From: Allodiplogaster sudhausi
Taxonomy: Eukaryota > Nematoda > Chromadorea > Rhabditida > Diplogasteridae
DNA: 64,000 nucleotides
Direction of reading: 5' to 3'
Assembly (NCBI GenBank): GCA_945643635.1
Contig: CALZFC010000059.1
Location: 124,001 to 188,000 of the forward strand
Part shown: piece after piece, positions 49,794-60,989 of the stretch
Position numbering within the stretch: the first letter of the stretch is position 1
Layout: each line of letters starts with the position of its first letter
Translations under genes and position numbers: made by a program
The notes under the pieces: generated by a model
What the model saw: the letters and a program-made list of their open reading frames with translations, nothing else
What the model was told of the DNA's origin: nothing
Database searches by the model: none

Positions 49794-52430
49794 TATTGAG
49801 CACGAGAGAGGGAGCGAGAGAAAGAGAGATTGAGCGAGAGATTGAGGATGAGAAGGAATCTTGCAGGCATCGGCCTAATGGTGCGAGTGACTGCAACCAC
49901 CGTGCACGTCATGCAACCGAGTACGCACGACTTCTCCGAGGTCAGAAAGAGAAGCTTAATCGTACATTATTTTATTCATTTATTAATTCATCGGATACTA
50001 TGGCGTCGTAGACATAAAAAGAACTTTTTTCCCGATAACCAGCTTTATTTTTAACAGAATTTTGCACAGTCAGCTCAAAATGTCCCCTTCCGCCCGGCTG
50101 TTTATGCATCATTTTGAAAAAAAAAAGTTTCTCTATTTCTTCTCACATCGGGACCATTCCTCATAGGATTCACTATTTCTCTGTGTTCCATTTTCACTAA
50201 CATCGATATAGTCCTCGCTGTCTTTCTCTCCCATTCTCTCTCCCCCTTCTTTCTCTTTCTCTCTTCCCTCTCTTTCTCTCTGTCTCTCTCTGCCTCTCTC
50301 TCTCTCCCTTCCAGGTCTACTGCGTCTCTCTTGCCTCAGTGAGTGTGCTTGGCATCCAGCTGAGCCAGCTTTCGGTTCTCGTCATCGCTGTCGATCGGCT
50401 TTCTGCAGTGAAGAGACCGATCAGCTACAAGAGCAAGGCGAGAGAGAGAGAGAGAGAGAGAGAGATAGATAGATAGAAAGAAAGGGCGAGCGTTATAGGG
50501 TTATAGGGAGAGTGCCATGGAGAAACAGCATGGAAACGAATGAGATAGAGAGGGAGAGAGAGAGTGAGGGATAGAGAGAGAGAGAGAGAGGGAGAGAGAG
50601 GGTGAGAGCGAGAGAGTGAGAGAAGAATAATCGACAAGGAAGAATTTGCTTCGAAAAAGAAGTTTTCTAATATCCGTTTCCATAATTATCTTCTTTTTTT
50701 ATACTTGTTTGTTCAGGACCCGTTCTGGTATCCGCTGCGAAGCTTCCTCGGCATATTTTTTATTGCTCTCATCGGAATCGCTATGCTATTTTTGGGCGTA
50801 GACACCGAGAGTCGGACGCAGGTGTGAGAAAGAGAGAGCGAGAGAGAGAGAGAGAGAGAGAAGGAATGAGAGAAGAAGAGAGAAAGAGAGAAAACGAGAG
50901 AGAGAGAGAGCGAGAGAGATAAAAAAGGTTTGTAGGTAGGAAATAAGAAGAAGAAGAAATCGATTAATATGCATTTACTAATGTGGTCTACTTGGAGGTG
51001 TGCACCTTGTCTGGCCAAGATGTCCGCCTCTTCGCTCCGTACTGGATCTGCTTCAGTGTCGTCATCGGGGCCGTTATTTTTGGTGCGCCTCTTGAGCTTC
51101 TTAAACATTTTAATATAAAATTGGTAGGCAAATTTAGACGTTTCTTTAGCTCGATGTCTCATTCTTCAGCTTTTTAAATTTAAATTTTCCTTAAAATGAA
51201 AGAATCAAGTTTATAATTTCACAGGAAGCTACGGACTCACGCTCCGCGCACTTCACGATGCGGGCACACAGAGCAAAGTGATATCTTTTTTTTTTGCTGA
51301 ATAAAAATGTTTCTTGACCAAAGAAATGAAACTTGGCAAAATGCCACTAAGGGAGCCATAAAGTCACGTTTGAATTCGCGCCATCTTCCCTGACACAAGG
51401 ACGACGAGAGAGCGTGTGATTTAGAGAGACGCGACTCAGAAAACGGTTGAGTGTCGTGCTCCTTTAAATAAGAAGAGTCTTTTTGCAGCCATCGATCCAG
51501 TGCGAGAGCGCGCGCGAGCTGGCGAGACAGCGACGCGTCTTCATCACGATCTCTCTCGTGCTCGCTTCCTACTTCCTCTTCTACGTCTGTCCCTTCCTCG
51601 CGCACGCCACCGGGCTCATCGTCAGGGTATACTCTTCATTTTATTTTTCACTTATAAAAAAATTCTTGAGAAATGAGCAGTTTCATATTGAAGCCAATGG
51701 CTTAGGTCTGGAGAGTGAAAAGAAAGAAAAATTTTGAGTAAAAATTTTTTTGAAAAAGGTAGGTAAAGATGGTAGATCATATCGCGCAGATTTGGTTTAG
51801 GCAAATTAGAGGAGCTAACAATTGTAATTTTGTAAGCGAAATAAAAGAATGGCTTGGAGGCGTCGGATGAGGTGCTCTCCGTGCTGGTGCTCGTGAACGG
51901 CCTCGCGTCGGGCATCAACGCGGCCATCAACATTCTGCTGTACGGCTGGAAGTACGACGAGCTGCGCGAGGCGATGCTGCGCTTCGTGCGCGGAGAGACG
52001 ACGCTCGGCGGACGGCGACGCAAGCGAGGCGGACGAGGCACGGATAATCTCTTCTCTTTTTCTTTTATTCATTCATTTCAATACATTTCTTAAGCTCAAG
52101 CATTTAGCCCGTAATTTTCACTACTTTCCAATTCATAAAAACTGTAAAGTATTTTCGAACTTTTTAAATAGTATTTGGCATCTAGGGATTGAAAAGTTTG
52201 CATTACCGACAGACTGTTATAGATACATCTAATAGTTGTAGTTTCCCGGTAAACAAAGAATTTATATATCCGTTTTATTAGAGATAAAAAAGCAATGATT
52301 ATATTCTCCAGGAGGTGTCGATGACATCGAAAGTCTCGGCGGGACCCTTCGACGAAAGACGACCGCCTCCTCGAACACCACGAAGGTCGCGCTCATCTTC
52401 TCGCCTGCCGATGGAGACGTCCTCTTGTAG
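49585..52430 (+). CDS. Seven-transmembrane G-protein-coupled receptor, nematode serpentine (Srsx-like)
   Basis: A predicted plasma-membrane receptor of about 350 aa in nine exons. TM1 is LCIACLAILGNLVIILTIL and TM2 is YNMLIALLATSDLVIG (49585-49760). The next exon (49867-49951) carries TTVHVMQPSTHDFSE. TM3 ends ..VLVIAVDRLSAVKRPISY (50315-50437), with VDRL in place of DRY. TM4 is GIFFIALIGIAMLFLGV (50717-50821). TM5 includes APYWICFSVVIGAVIFG (50999-51080). TM6 is VFITISLVLASYFLFYVCPF (51489-51627), and TM7 is ASGINAAINILLYGWKYDELR (51859-52038). The C-terminus (52313-52430) ends DGDVLL. Exons 3 to 4 and 8 to 9 join only if GC donors are used. GA tracts follow the donors of introns 1, 3 and 4. 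The class is judged from TM1-TM2 and TM7 style; another rhodopsin-like class is possible. Ligand unknown. Confidence 0.8.
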
Positions 52431-53137
52431 GCTCCGCCCCCTCCCTACCGTATCCCTTCCTTCGGGTGTACTGTAGCCCTGGCTTGCTAGGGTTACTGTA
52501 CACGTTGTTTGCCGCGTCGACCGCTGCGGGTACAGCAAGAAATGAATCTCATTCTGGCTTGCTAACCACTTACTTACCTGAGGGTGCCACTTGACTGGCT
52601 GGCTTCTTTCAATCAGCAAACATAACATAGGAATCAAGCTCGAATCGAGCATTTATGACACCTAGAGAAAAAAACATACTTTTGATCACATAGTTGTTGT
52701 TTTTTTCGTGGGCCGAGAGCTTAAATAAAGTGAATATGAAATATATGAAGAAACAGCATTCTTCTGATGTGATTTGTTAAAAAAAGGGGAAAGAGAAGAG
52801 TACACGCAATAATAGCAACTGCTGAAAGCCTAATTCATGGGAAGGACCTCAAGTCTTCTATTTTTCAAAGTAACAAATCATCCCTTGGAATGTAAACGAG
52901 AGGGAATGTTCATACATTCCTTTCAATCTCATCCTTTGGATATTTAGAGTAATTTCGAGCAACTGTCAAGCAATGGCCGTAGTGTGGAAGATTCTCTCTC
53001 TTGGATTCAGCTGAAAATCTATGCTGAGGATTTTGGAAGGGGAGGCGTTCATAAAGAGTCTGTTTGAGGAGGTTAATAATTTCCAGCTCAGTTTCATTCC
53101 CCTTGGACATAAAATAAGGAAGGACGAAGATTGTCGC

Positions 53138-54893
53138 TTAGACGTCGAGGATCTCGTTCCACTTGAATGGCGACTCGGGGGCGCATACCGGGCAGCTGAA
53201 AGAAAGAAGTAGAGAGAGGGACTGGGAGATCGAGACAGACAGACAGAGAACATAGAGAGAGACAGGAGTAATATAGAGAGACAGAGATGCCCATACTGGT
53301 GCTTGTTAAGCCGGGCCATCCACTTGTCGATGATCTCTCGCTTCTCGCTGACCTCCTTGGGGATGTGTTCGTTCCTCTTCCGCATCAGCTTCTCCTTGAT
53401 GGAGCAGCAGTCGAGCAACGCCACCAGACACGCCTTCAAGTCCTGCAATTCATTACATTTTTATATATAAAATAAAAAAAGCAATAAATATTTTTTTAAG
53501 GACTTAAAATGTACAAATGAATGTTTTGAAAGAACTCACCGATGGCCGGAACTTTCCCTTGGAGATCTCGATGCTTCGATCGAGGGCGCGTTGCTGAAAA
53601 GAAGCCCATTATTCTGTTTGACATTTTCCGCAAGACCAGAAAGTGATTTGTGGATAGGGATTTCATAAATGATCGTCCACCTCACCATGAAGTTGAAGCG
53701 AATCTTGAGTGGCTCATTTAAGTCGAGAGTTCGATTGAGGATCATGAGGCAGAAGACGAGTCGCGCCACTTCCACTTCCGATTCGGATATGATCAGCACC
53801 GCCTTCTTATTCTCCGGAATGAACATTTCGTTCAGAAACTCTGACAGAAGCACCTTAAGGAATAATTATGCTTAGTTAAAATCTATAATCAAGATATCCT
53901 TAAAATGGAATGAGAGCTCAGTTAGCCAAATCGAAGAACACATATGACTTTGTGTCAATCAGGAAGAACGTGTGTGATCAGAGTTGATGGAATGGGGCGT
54001 GGCCAATTCGAACTGGACGGGTGAGCGTGGCCAATTCGAACTGGACGGGTGAGCGTGGCCAATTAAGCTAACCGTGTAGCTGTCATGGAATTGGTTGAAG
54101 ATGCGCGCGTAGTGAAAGAACTGCACATGGCATTTCTTGCCTGCGGGCGTGGAGATGTTGACACGCTGAAGGTAGCGCGACGTCTTGTCCGAGCTGGAGG
54201 CCGCGTCCTGAGAAGGCAGAGAACTAGCATCCTTCGCATCCCAATCATTCCCACAACCCACTCGGCCACCAAGGTTGAGCTTGTACCCAACCTGGCGATG
54301 CAAGGTGAACTCGCCGCACTCGGACTTTGGAATAGCGAGGAGACGATCGAGTTCCTCAATATTTATTTGCATTTTTATTTTATTTAAATAACACAACTCT
54401 TTTGGTTAATGCTGAATTATCTATTAATATTGTCCTCGATCCACTAGAAACCTGCGTCTTGGTGAGAAGGACGACGCTTCTCTTGCGTTTCATGACAAGT
54501 TCGCGAAGGAAGGGCAAGCAGCTCGTGTCGCCCCCGCCCTTGTCGGCCTGTGAATGCAGAAGAAGTTGTCTCCGATTGATGAGTGGTTCGAATAAGTGGG
54601 ACATGTTAAAGGTTCCATTCGAGATCTTTTCAATGACGAAGAAAAGCAGTAGACCTCCGGCGTCTGCACGTACGTCCATTTGGAGCTCGTTTTGAAGATT
54701 TTCCTTCAACAACACAAATGTCATCTTCCCTTATTTACATTTGTTCGTCATCTCAATAATAGCCTATCCTACTGTTACAAAGAATCGACATTCTACTCAC
54801 GGATTCTTCATTCTGCGCGCGTACAACTGGCAGAAGAAATTCGGCCCGTATGTCGTGATCATCACGCGAAGCCGATCTGTAAATCATTTCATT
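53138..54893 (-). CDS. Unidentified multi-exon gene with Cys-containing C-terminus
   Basis: Exons on the minus strand join in consistent phase: about 54815-54893 (uncertain), about 54460-54724 (MTFVLLKENLQNELQMD start; includes LFFVIEKISNGTFNMSHLF), about 54072-54360 (LDRLLAIPKSECGEFTLHRQ), about 53686-53855 (LLSEFLNEMFIPENKK), 53541-53594, 53290-53442 (KEKLMRKRNEHIPKEVSEKR) and 53138-53195. The protein ends HHCPVCAPESPFKWNEILDV, with a CPVC pair. At least about 340 aa, basic and helix-rich near the end. I recognise no domain. Donors and acceptors are canonical except for weak gaag/ttgag/ttaag acceptors. The neighbours are sperm-type genes, so a sperm role is a guess from position only. The start may be the ATG at 54724 or lie in an upstream exon. 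Confidence 0.55.
53999..54066. repeat. 27-28 bp tandem duplication in an intron
   Basis: The unit gtggccaattcgaactggac plus gggtgagc occurs twice with a partial third copy (gtggccaatt), in the intron of the unidentified minus-strand gene. Confidence 0.9.
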
Positions 54894-54946
54894 GTTATTT
54901 TAGATTAAATTATATTATGGCTAATTATGTATTCATGGAGGTACTC

Positions 54947-55395
54947 AATTAGCATATGCAAACTTGTGGTCGATACTGTAAGTAAAATCTCTTGATATTT
55001 ATAATTTTCCTGTTTTGAAGTAACACACGTACATATTTCGCTTCATTTTCCACGATGAGGTGCGGATGAATGTCAAAGGTGCATTTAATTTGTACTCGAC
55101 ATGCGCTTATAGATTGGTGCATGGAATCGATCGAAATCTTGATTGGAATCCGAAATCAATCGATATTCGATACCTCTCGCAGTCTTGACTTTGTATACTT
55201 CCCTGTCTTGTGGTCCAGCCGTCCGGACCGCAGAGGACGCTGGAATGACGACTACTGCTGTCGGCGTGTCCGCGGGCGGTCGCGCCAGTGGCTGCCCCGC
55301 CTTTCCACCCTTGCCACATGACGCAACCAAGAAGAGCATGGAAGCAAGTAAAGCAATAACTGCTACCTACAATTTATCTTAATTTGCTTCGATTA
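54947..55395 (-). CDS. Small putative secreted protein gene, duplicate A
   Basis: The minus-strand frame from ATG 55339 reads MLFLVASCGKGGKAG, a hydrophobic leader after an upstream VAVIALLAS stretch in the same frame. It then has a Pro/Ala/Thr-rich segment, ARGIEYRLISDSNQDFDRF and IKCTFDIHPHLIVENEAKY, about 85 aa. A conserved acceptor (acttacag) precedes a final mini-exon that in the sister copy ends in YAN. Here a 4-bp difference at the donor (tatgtacgtg) breaks that join, so the C-terminus is uncertain. The family is not recognised. About 450 bp including flanks match 56763-57224. Confidence 0.45.
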
Positions 55396-55984
55396 GATTT
55401 CTTCAAGGTTAGTGGAACTTAAGACTCCTTTCTTGTCCAGATTATTCTCGCAAGACAACTTCGTTGTAATGATTTTAGTGACGAAGTTGTCTGACGAAGA
55501 CGACTGACGATGAGCTCTTCCATGAGCGCTGGATGAAGACAACTGGCCACGGCGGCCGATAGCAAGTGAAATGAGATGTGAGGGCTACTTGGTTCATCAT
55601 GTTAATCAATATTTTGCCATGCATTACCGTCCATAACTACATGCATATATAGTAAATTCACTGCCTGAAAGAACGCACCTTCTTCAGGCGGGTTTTTTTT
55701 TGTGCTAATCTCTTCAAATTTTGCAATTTTAGAAAAGTTGGCAGAAAAAAATCATAGAAAATATTTCTTTTCCTAACTATCTTTTATGCGAGGGTTAAAA
55801 GTGTTATGCTGGTTAGTGCAGAGAAGAACTTCATTCATTTCTTCATTCATTCATTGATTCATTCGGCTGCCGTAAGAAAAAAAAAGAAGAAAAAAACATA
55901 TTGTTTTATCACGAATCTGTTGCGGTTACTTTCTTTCATGTTTAGAGAGAGTAAATAAAGTGAATATACAATGTATTTACCATC

Positions 55985-56531
55985 TGCATTCTTTGGAGAT
56001 GTAAGCGAAGACAAGATTGAGATGAATTTATCAGGGTGGACTTGGATGGGCGTGACTACATCTTGAATCAATTGAAGATCTCTCTAGATCTCAATTTTCG
56101 AGGGGACCTTCAAGTCGTCATTAATTTTCTTGACGCGAGAGTCGTCTTTTATCTCGGAGGGAATCGCCTTTAGTGGAAAGTCGACGCGGCCGCTGAAAGT
56201 GGGGATGAAGGCCTCGGGCGACGTCCATTCGATGCGAAGAGAAACCGTCGTCGACTTCTACCAACGAGCAAGGTCCGTCAATATTTTTTTCTGATTGATG
56301 TTTTCGAAAATAAGAACCAACTTTAAGGAGGACAGCCTTTTCCCTCCTTTTCTAAATTAAAAAAATGTATCAATATATTTGCCCCGTCCTGGCTGGCGTC
56401 GCGTCGAATGCCGAAGGAGTGACTTTCGATGGACGCCGAGTGCTGGCGAGCGGCCGCCGCAACGAGAGGGGGCAGGAAGTGGGAAGAGAAGGAGGAAGAA
56501 GACATTGGAGGAGAGTGGATGAGAGAAGAAG
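55985..56531 (-). pseudogene. Probable broken gene fragment with in-frame stop
   Basis: A minus-strand ATG at 56491 region (MSSSSFSSHFLPPLVAAAAR) can be joined, through an apparent GC-donor mini-intron, to KRREKAVLLK and then to an exon at about 55985-56258 (VSLRIEWTSPEAFIPTFSGR). That exon contains a TAG after KVPSKIEI, yet the same frame continues for about 35 codons (LQLIQDVVTPIQVHPDKFIS) to a good donor GTAAAT. Related degraded sequence occurs at 60.45-60.75 kb and 52.66-52.80 kb. No domain recognised. It may instead be a real gene ending at the TAG. Confidence 0.35.
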
Positions 56532-56762
56532 GCAGAGATCAAACGAGGCAGCCAACCAGGCCAAGCGCGGGGAGTGGAAGTGAAAAAGTGCGAGGTTCTG
56601 AAGATTTTTTTAAGGGCATAATGATATGCATTTCTCCCGTTCACTGCAATCTTCATAATAGTGTGAAAGCGGTGGAAATATCGAAAGAATGAGCTACTTT
56701 CATTTTTCACAGCGTCCGGCACCCTCACACGGCTGACTTTTTATCGTTTTTTTTTGAAAATA

Positions 56763-57224
56763 GTCAATTAGCATATTCAAACTCGTCCTCGATACTGTAA
56801 ATAAAATATATTGATATTTATTATTTTCCTGGTTTGAAGTAATACGTGTATTTCGCTTCATTTTCCATAATGAGGTGCGGATGAATGTCAAAGGTACATT
56901 TAATTTGCACTCGGCATGTACTTGTAGATTGGTGCATTGAATCGATCGAATTCTTGATTGGAATCCGAAATCAATCGATTTTCGATACCTCTCGCAGTCT
57001 TGACGTCTTCCTCTTTGTATACTTCCTTGTCTTGTGCTCCAGCCGTCCGAACCGCAGAGGACGCTGGAATGACGACTACTGCTGTCGGCGTGTCCGCGCG
57101 CGGTCGCGCCTGTGGCTGCCCCGCCTTTCCTCCCTTGCCACATGACGCAACCAAAAAAGCATGGAAGCCAGTGAAGCAATAAATGCTACCTACAATTTAT
57201 CTTAATTTGCTTCGATTTGATTTC
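56763..57224 (-). pseudogene. Small putative secreted protein gene, duplicate B, leader frameshifted
   Basis: Tandem copy of 54947-55395. The body is intact (ARGIENRLISDSNQEFDRF, IKCTFDIHPHLIMENEAKYT) and a donor GTATTA plus acceptor atttacag adds IEDEFEYAN and a stop. However, a 1-bp deletion in the leader (atgcttttttgg versus atgctcttcttgg) puts the ATG out of frame with the body. It is either a pseudogene, uses another start, or reflects a sequencing error. Confidence 0.45.
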
Positions 57225-57727
57225 TTCAAGAGGACTTAGTTGATTTCCTTTGAGTGATATATCGAACAAAGCAATGAGTTTTTTTTCACACTTCTTGACG
57301 TTGATGTGGTTCGAGCGAGGGTGAAACAAGGCGTTCATGCTTTATTAAACTCTAAAAACTCTGTAAATATTCCCAAACCACAACCTAAAAAGGGATATTT
57401 TCAATCAGACCAAATATTTTTTGTCAGAAAGAAATTATCATATTCAAATCATCAATCACTAGTGATTATAATTTTTAGTCAATTATATTTAGCCGAAGTG
57501 AAAATGCAGAAATATTGAAATGAAAGTCATATTATTCAAATAAATAAATAAGAAATTTACATGTTCGAGTGCTTTTTCTCCCTTTTCCACGTGCTTTTTG
57601 AAATTTAGAAAATACTCAGAATGTGAGAACAATCGCAGAACATGCGAAATCTCAAACTTTTGCATAGAAAGTGTAAATCCACCCGTTGACCTTTCCTCAA
57701 AATTACCAAATTTGCTATCTCAGAATG

Positions 57728-57737
57728 TTATAAAAAG
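57728..57737 (+). promoter_or_regulatory. TATA box of the MFP2-like gene
   Basis: ttataaaaag lies about 85-90 bp upstream of the ATG at 57821, the same spacing as in the MSP genes. Confidence 0.65.
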
Positions 57738-57820
57738 GGGCTGTTTCCTTCAGTTCCTCACTCTTCTCGAGTGATCGCCTCTCCAGCTCTTCCAGCTTCT
57801 TCAACTGCTTCTTCTCTGCG

Positions 57821-59705
57821 ATGCCGAATTCAGCTCCGAAGGAGGACACCTGGGCCTTCCAGGTCAGTTTTGCCAACCCATCCCCTACCCCTGCCCTATA
57901 CCCTGTCTCTGATCTCCTTCATTCCTTCATTCTGATTTCCCATTATTCTCAAGTCTCTTTCTCCTCTATCTTTCCCCTAAGTGTTCCCATTTTCCCCATT
58001 CTCTAATCGTACACTCTTCAGCCAATCGGTTCGCCCTTCCCGGATAAGCCAGTGAAGGTGCTTGATGAGATGAACCAGTACGTGGCTCTCTGGTACAAGC
58101 ACGGAGTGCCCATCCACGGCCGCGCTTGGAACAACGGCGGAGTCGTCGAGTGCTCCTTCCCCTACAAGAAGGTCGCGCTCACCGGCGCCAAGGATCTCGG
58201 CGGCCAGATCCAGGTCATTTCAGTCTACATTTTATTGTGGTTTGGCTTATAATGAAAACATCCAAATCTAAAAATTGTGTTCCAAATTGTATACTTGCAG
58301 ATCCTGACCTACAACGGCGACCACACGTCACTGGGATACTGGTACGAGTGGATCCGCTACGGAGACCGCTTCGACAAGATCAACGAGGATCGCCAGTACG
58401 TCAAGTGCGGGAACTCGCTGCCGATTCTGTGGAAGCGCAAGGAGGGAAACATCCTCGGATACCTCGACAACAAGACTGAGCTCGCGCTCTTCAGGTCAAA
58501 TCAGCCTTCGAATCATGGCCTATAGGCTTTGAAGTCTCAGCAGAAGTTCGTAGTAGAATTTCGTAATGCACTTTAATCACATCTATTTAACATTGAAGAA
58601 GGAATTATTGAGAATGAAAACATTCTTTTCAGTCACGACGGGAAAGCGAGCGAATTTGCCGGAGGGCAGCTGGCCGACATGTTCATCATCGTCCGCAACC
58701 TCAAGGTATCCTTTCTCTCACTGTCTCCCTCTCTCTCTCCCCCTCTCTCTCTGCTCCCTCTCACTCTCCCTCTCCCTCTCCCTCCCCCTCTCTACATATC
58801 TCCTCTTTCCAGGGTGGTCCACCCTTCTGCGAGTGCGCCCACTGCCCCAAGCCGCCTCCTCCTCCGCCGGTCCCCAAGCCGGGTCCCCCTCCTCCTCGCG
58901 TCATGCTCAACCAGTGGATGGACGTCCGCGCCGGCGACCCTTGGCCGGCACTGCAACTCGTCAAGTGCGATATTGTGTTTATTTAGTTTCAGCAAAAATA
59001 AATATTCCGGCTCAATTTAAAACCAAGATTGTTTAATTCAGGGCTCTGGACAAGACACTCGACACGATTCCGGGTCAGAACCCCGACCAGTACGTCGCCC
59101 TCTGGTACCAGCAGGGAGAGCCCGTCATGGGCCGCGTCTGGAACGAGGGCGGAAAGGTACGGCTCTTGATTCCTTGATCACTGATCTCTAATCTATGATC
59201 CCTAATCTCCTCAGATCGCCGCGAACTTCGCGTGGTTCAACCGCGAGTACACCGGCAACGTCGGCTCGATCCAGCTGCTCGTCCACATGTCCGAGCACGT
59301 CCGTGGCTTCGACTACCAGTGGAAGCCATTCTCGGTCTCCCTTTCTTTCCTTTCCAACCCGAGGTACAGTAACCCGTCCTTTCTCTGCAGGAGGTCTTCG
59401 TGTTCGGAACGGAGCGCGAGTACGTGCCCGTCCACGTCAACCACCACAAGGGAGACATCTCCCCCGCCGTCATCACCTTCAATGGCAAACAGATCCTCGG
59501 CAAGGTCAGCCGGAAAGATTCTTCAGTATTAGTTAAATTTAAAAAGACACTTTTATTAAAATGAAAATATTTTCAGTGCGACGTCCGCAACGAGAAGGCA
59601 TCCGCCGGCTTCGGCGGCAAGGAAAACATCGTCAACGGCCCTCCCGTCCACCCCGTCACTATGGTCCTCACACGAAAGGCCCGCGCCGGCTACAAATTCG
59701 ACTAG
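57821..59705 (+). CDS. MSP fibre protein 2-like (MFP2), two tandem domains
   Basis: MFP2 is a nematode-specific cytosolic protein that speeds assembly of MSP filaments in crawling sperm. About nine exons run from [14 protein letters not shown] to [10 protein letters not shown] and the stop at 59703. Two homologous domains are visible. Domain 1 has [20 protein letters not shown] (exon from 58021) with [13 protein letters not shown]. Domain 2 has [20 protein letters not shown] (from 59042) with [12 protein letters not shown] and [14 protein letters not shown]. They are joined by a Pro-rich linker ([18 protein letters not shown], exon from 58813). A CT tract of about 80 bp forms the polypyrimidine tract before the linker exon. 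Identification rests on the two-domain layout, the WY..G.P..GR.WN repeats and the neighbouring MSP genes. A DM9-like protein is the alternative. Confidence 0.75.
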
Positions 59706-59739
59706 AGCTCCGCCCATCCGTCCTCCCCCCCTCCCGAAC

Positions 59740-60960
59740 ATTATCCGAACTACCAGCAAACGCGTCCTCTGTGCCAACTACCACCAGCAGATAAAGGTTT
59801 TTTCTAAAGAATATGGTTAACACAAATATAAATAACATAACAAAAGGGGAATAAAGACATATGATTAAGAAGCTATGTGTCACCTACTGAAAACGTTTCT
59901 CTGGTGCTTGGAATGGATTCAATTATTAGGCATTGCTGCTGATTCAATCTCGCCGTAACAGCCCAATAACATCAAGGATGCAGCCATAATTCTTCCCATT
60001 TTAGTTTTTTTTTTTTATAAATAAAACAACAAAATTTTCGCATTTATGCGGGAAGGACAATTCCATGTCTTGCAGGACGGAGAAAAGCCCTCATATCAGT
60101 CCATATCGCTTTGAAATGAACTTATTATTCCTCTCTGTCATTTCTGATTCACTTCATAGAAAGAAAGCAAAGGTCCTGGAAATTATTGTTCCTGTTTTTG
60201 TTGCTTTATACTCGAGAAATGCGACGTTATTAGTGATATCAGATGGAGTCAATTTGTCCATTCTCTCTCAAATTGGCATCATTCGAGCATGACTTATAAG
60301 TAGAGCTAGTAAACTCGTTAGAACAAAGTGCAAAGGTCGAAACCCAAATAGCGTCAGTTGCTCAGACTGACGCAAATTCCAGAGTCAACTTTGCACAGTG
60401 GCAGTGACAATTTTGATCACATTGCTTGGCGCATTGAAAAACAAATTGACATATAGAAAAAAAACATACTCTTGATCACAAAGTAGTTGTTTATTAATTT
60501 TTTTCATGGTTCTAGTGCTTAAATAAAGTGAATATAAATTATATACAGAGGCTGCATTCTTTTGATTGTGAGTTGTTAACAGAAGTGGATTCAATCACGA
60601 AAAATAGAAGAAGAAATTGAGACAAATTTATCGTAAGTACTATGCTGGGCATCTTGAGGCAAGTGAAGAGCTCGTTTGATCTCAAGGCATGAGCTACATT
60701 CATTGCTCTCTCTACATCTCCGACTATTTTTGTTGAAGAAATGAAATAAAATCTCACAGAACTTGTTTGAATTTTGCGTACATTCTAAGTACAAAAATTA
60801 ATTTTTTAGACATTGCAGTCTTAGTTCTCAACTCCACATCCCATCGCGAGTATTTCCATGATCATAAGTAACGTGAGAGCATGAAATGGGACGCGGCAAC
60901 AAAACCAAGATTGAAATAGATTGATCATGTATTTTATTAGTTTGTCTGTGCAATATTCTT
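59740..60960. other. Intergenic, with degraded repeat/pseudogene remnant
   Basis: No intact gene. On the minus strand 60450-60750 is related to 55860-56090 and 52660-52800: a shared aaaaaaacata..ttgatcac, taaataaagtgaatat and gcattctt series. A residual reading frame (NQKNAASVYNLYSLYLS) parallels SPKNADGKYIVYSLYLL. The frames are broken by stops in this copy. Confidence 0.5.
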
Positions 60961-60989
60961 TGTGAGTCTAGGTTCTCACTTTCCACATT

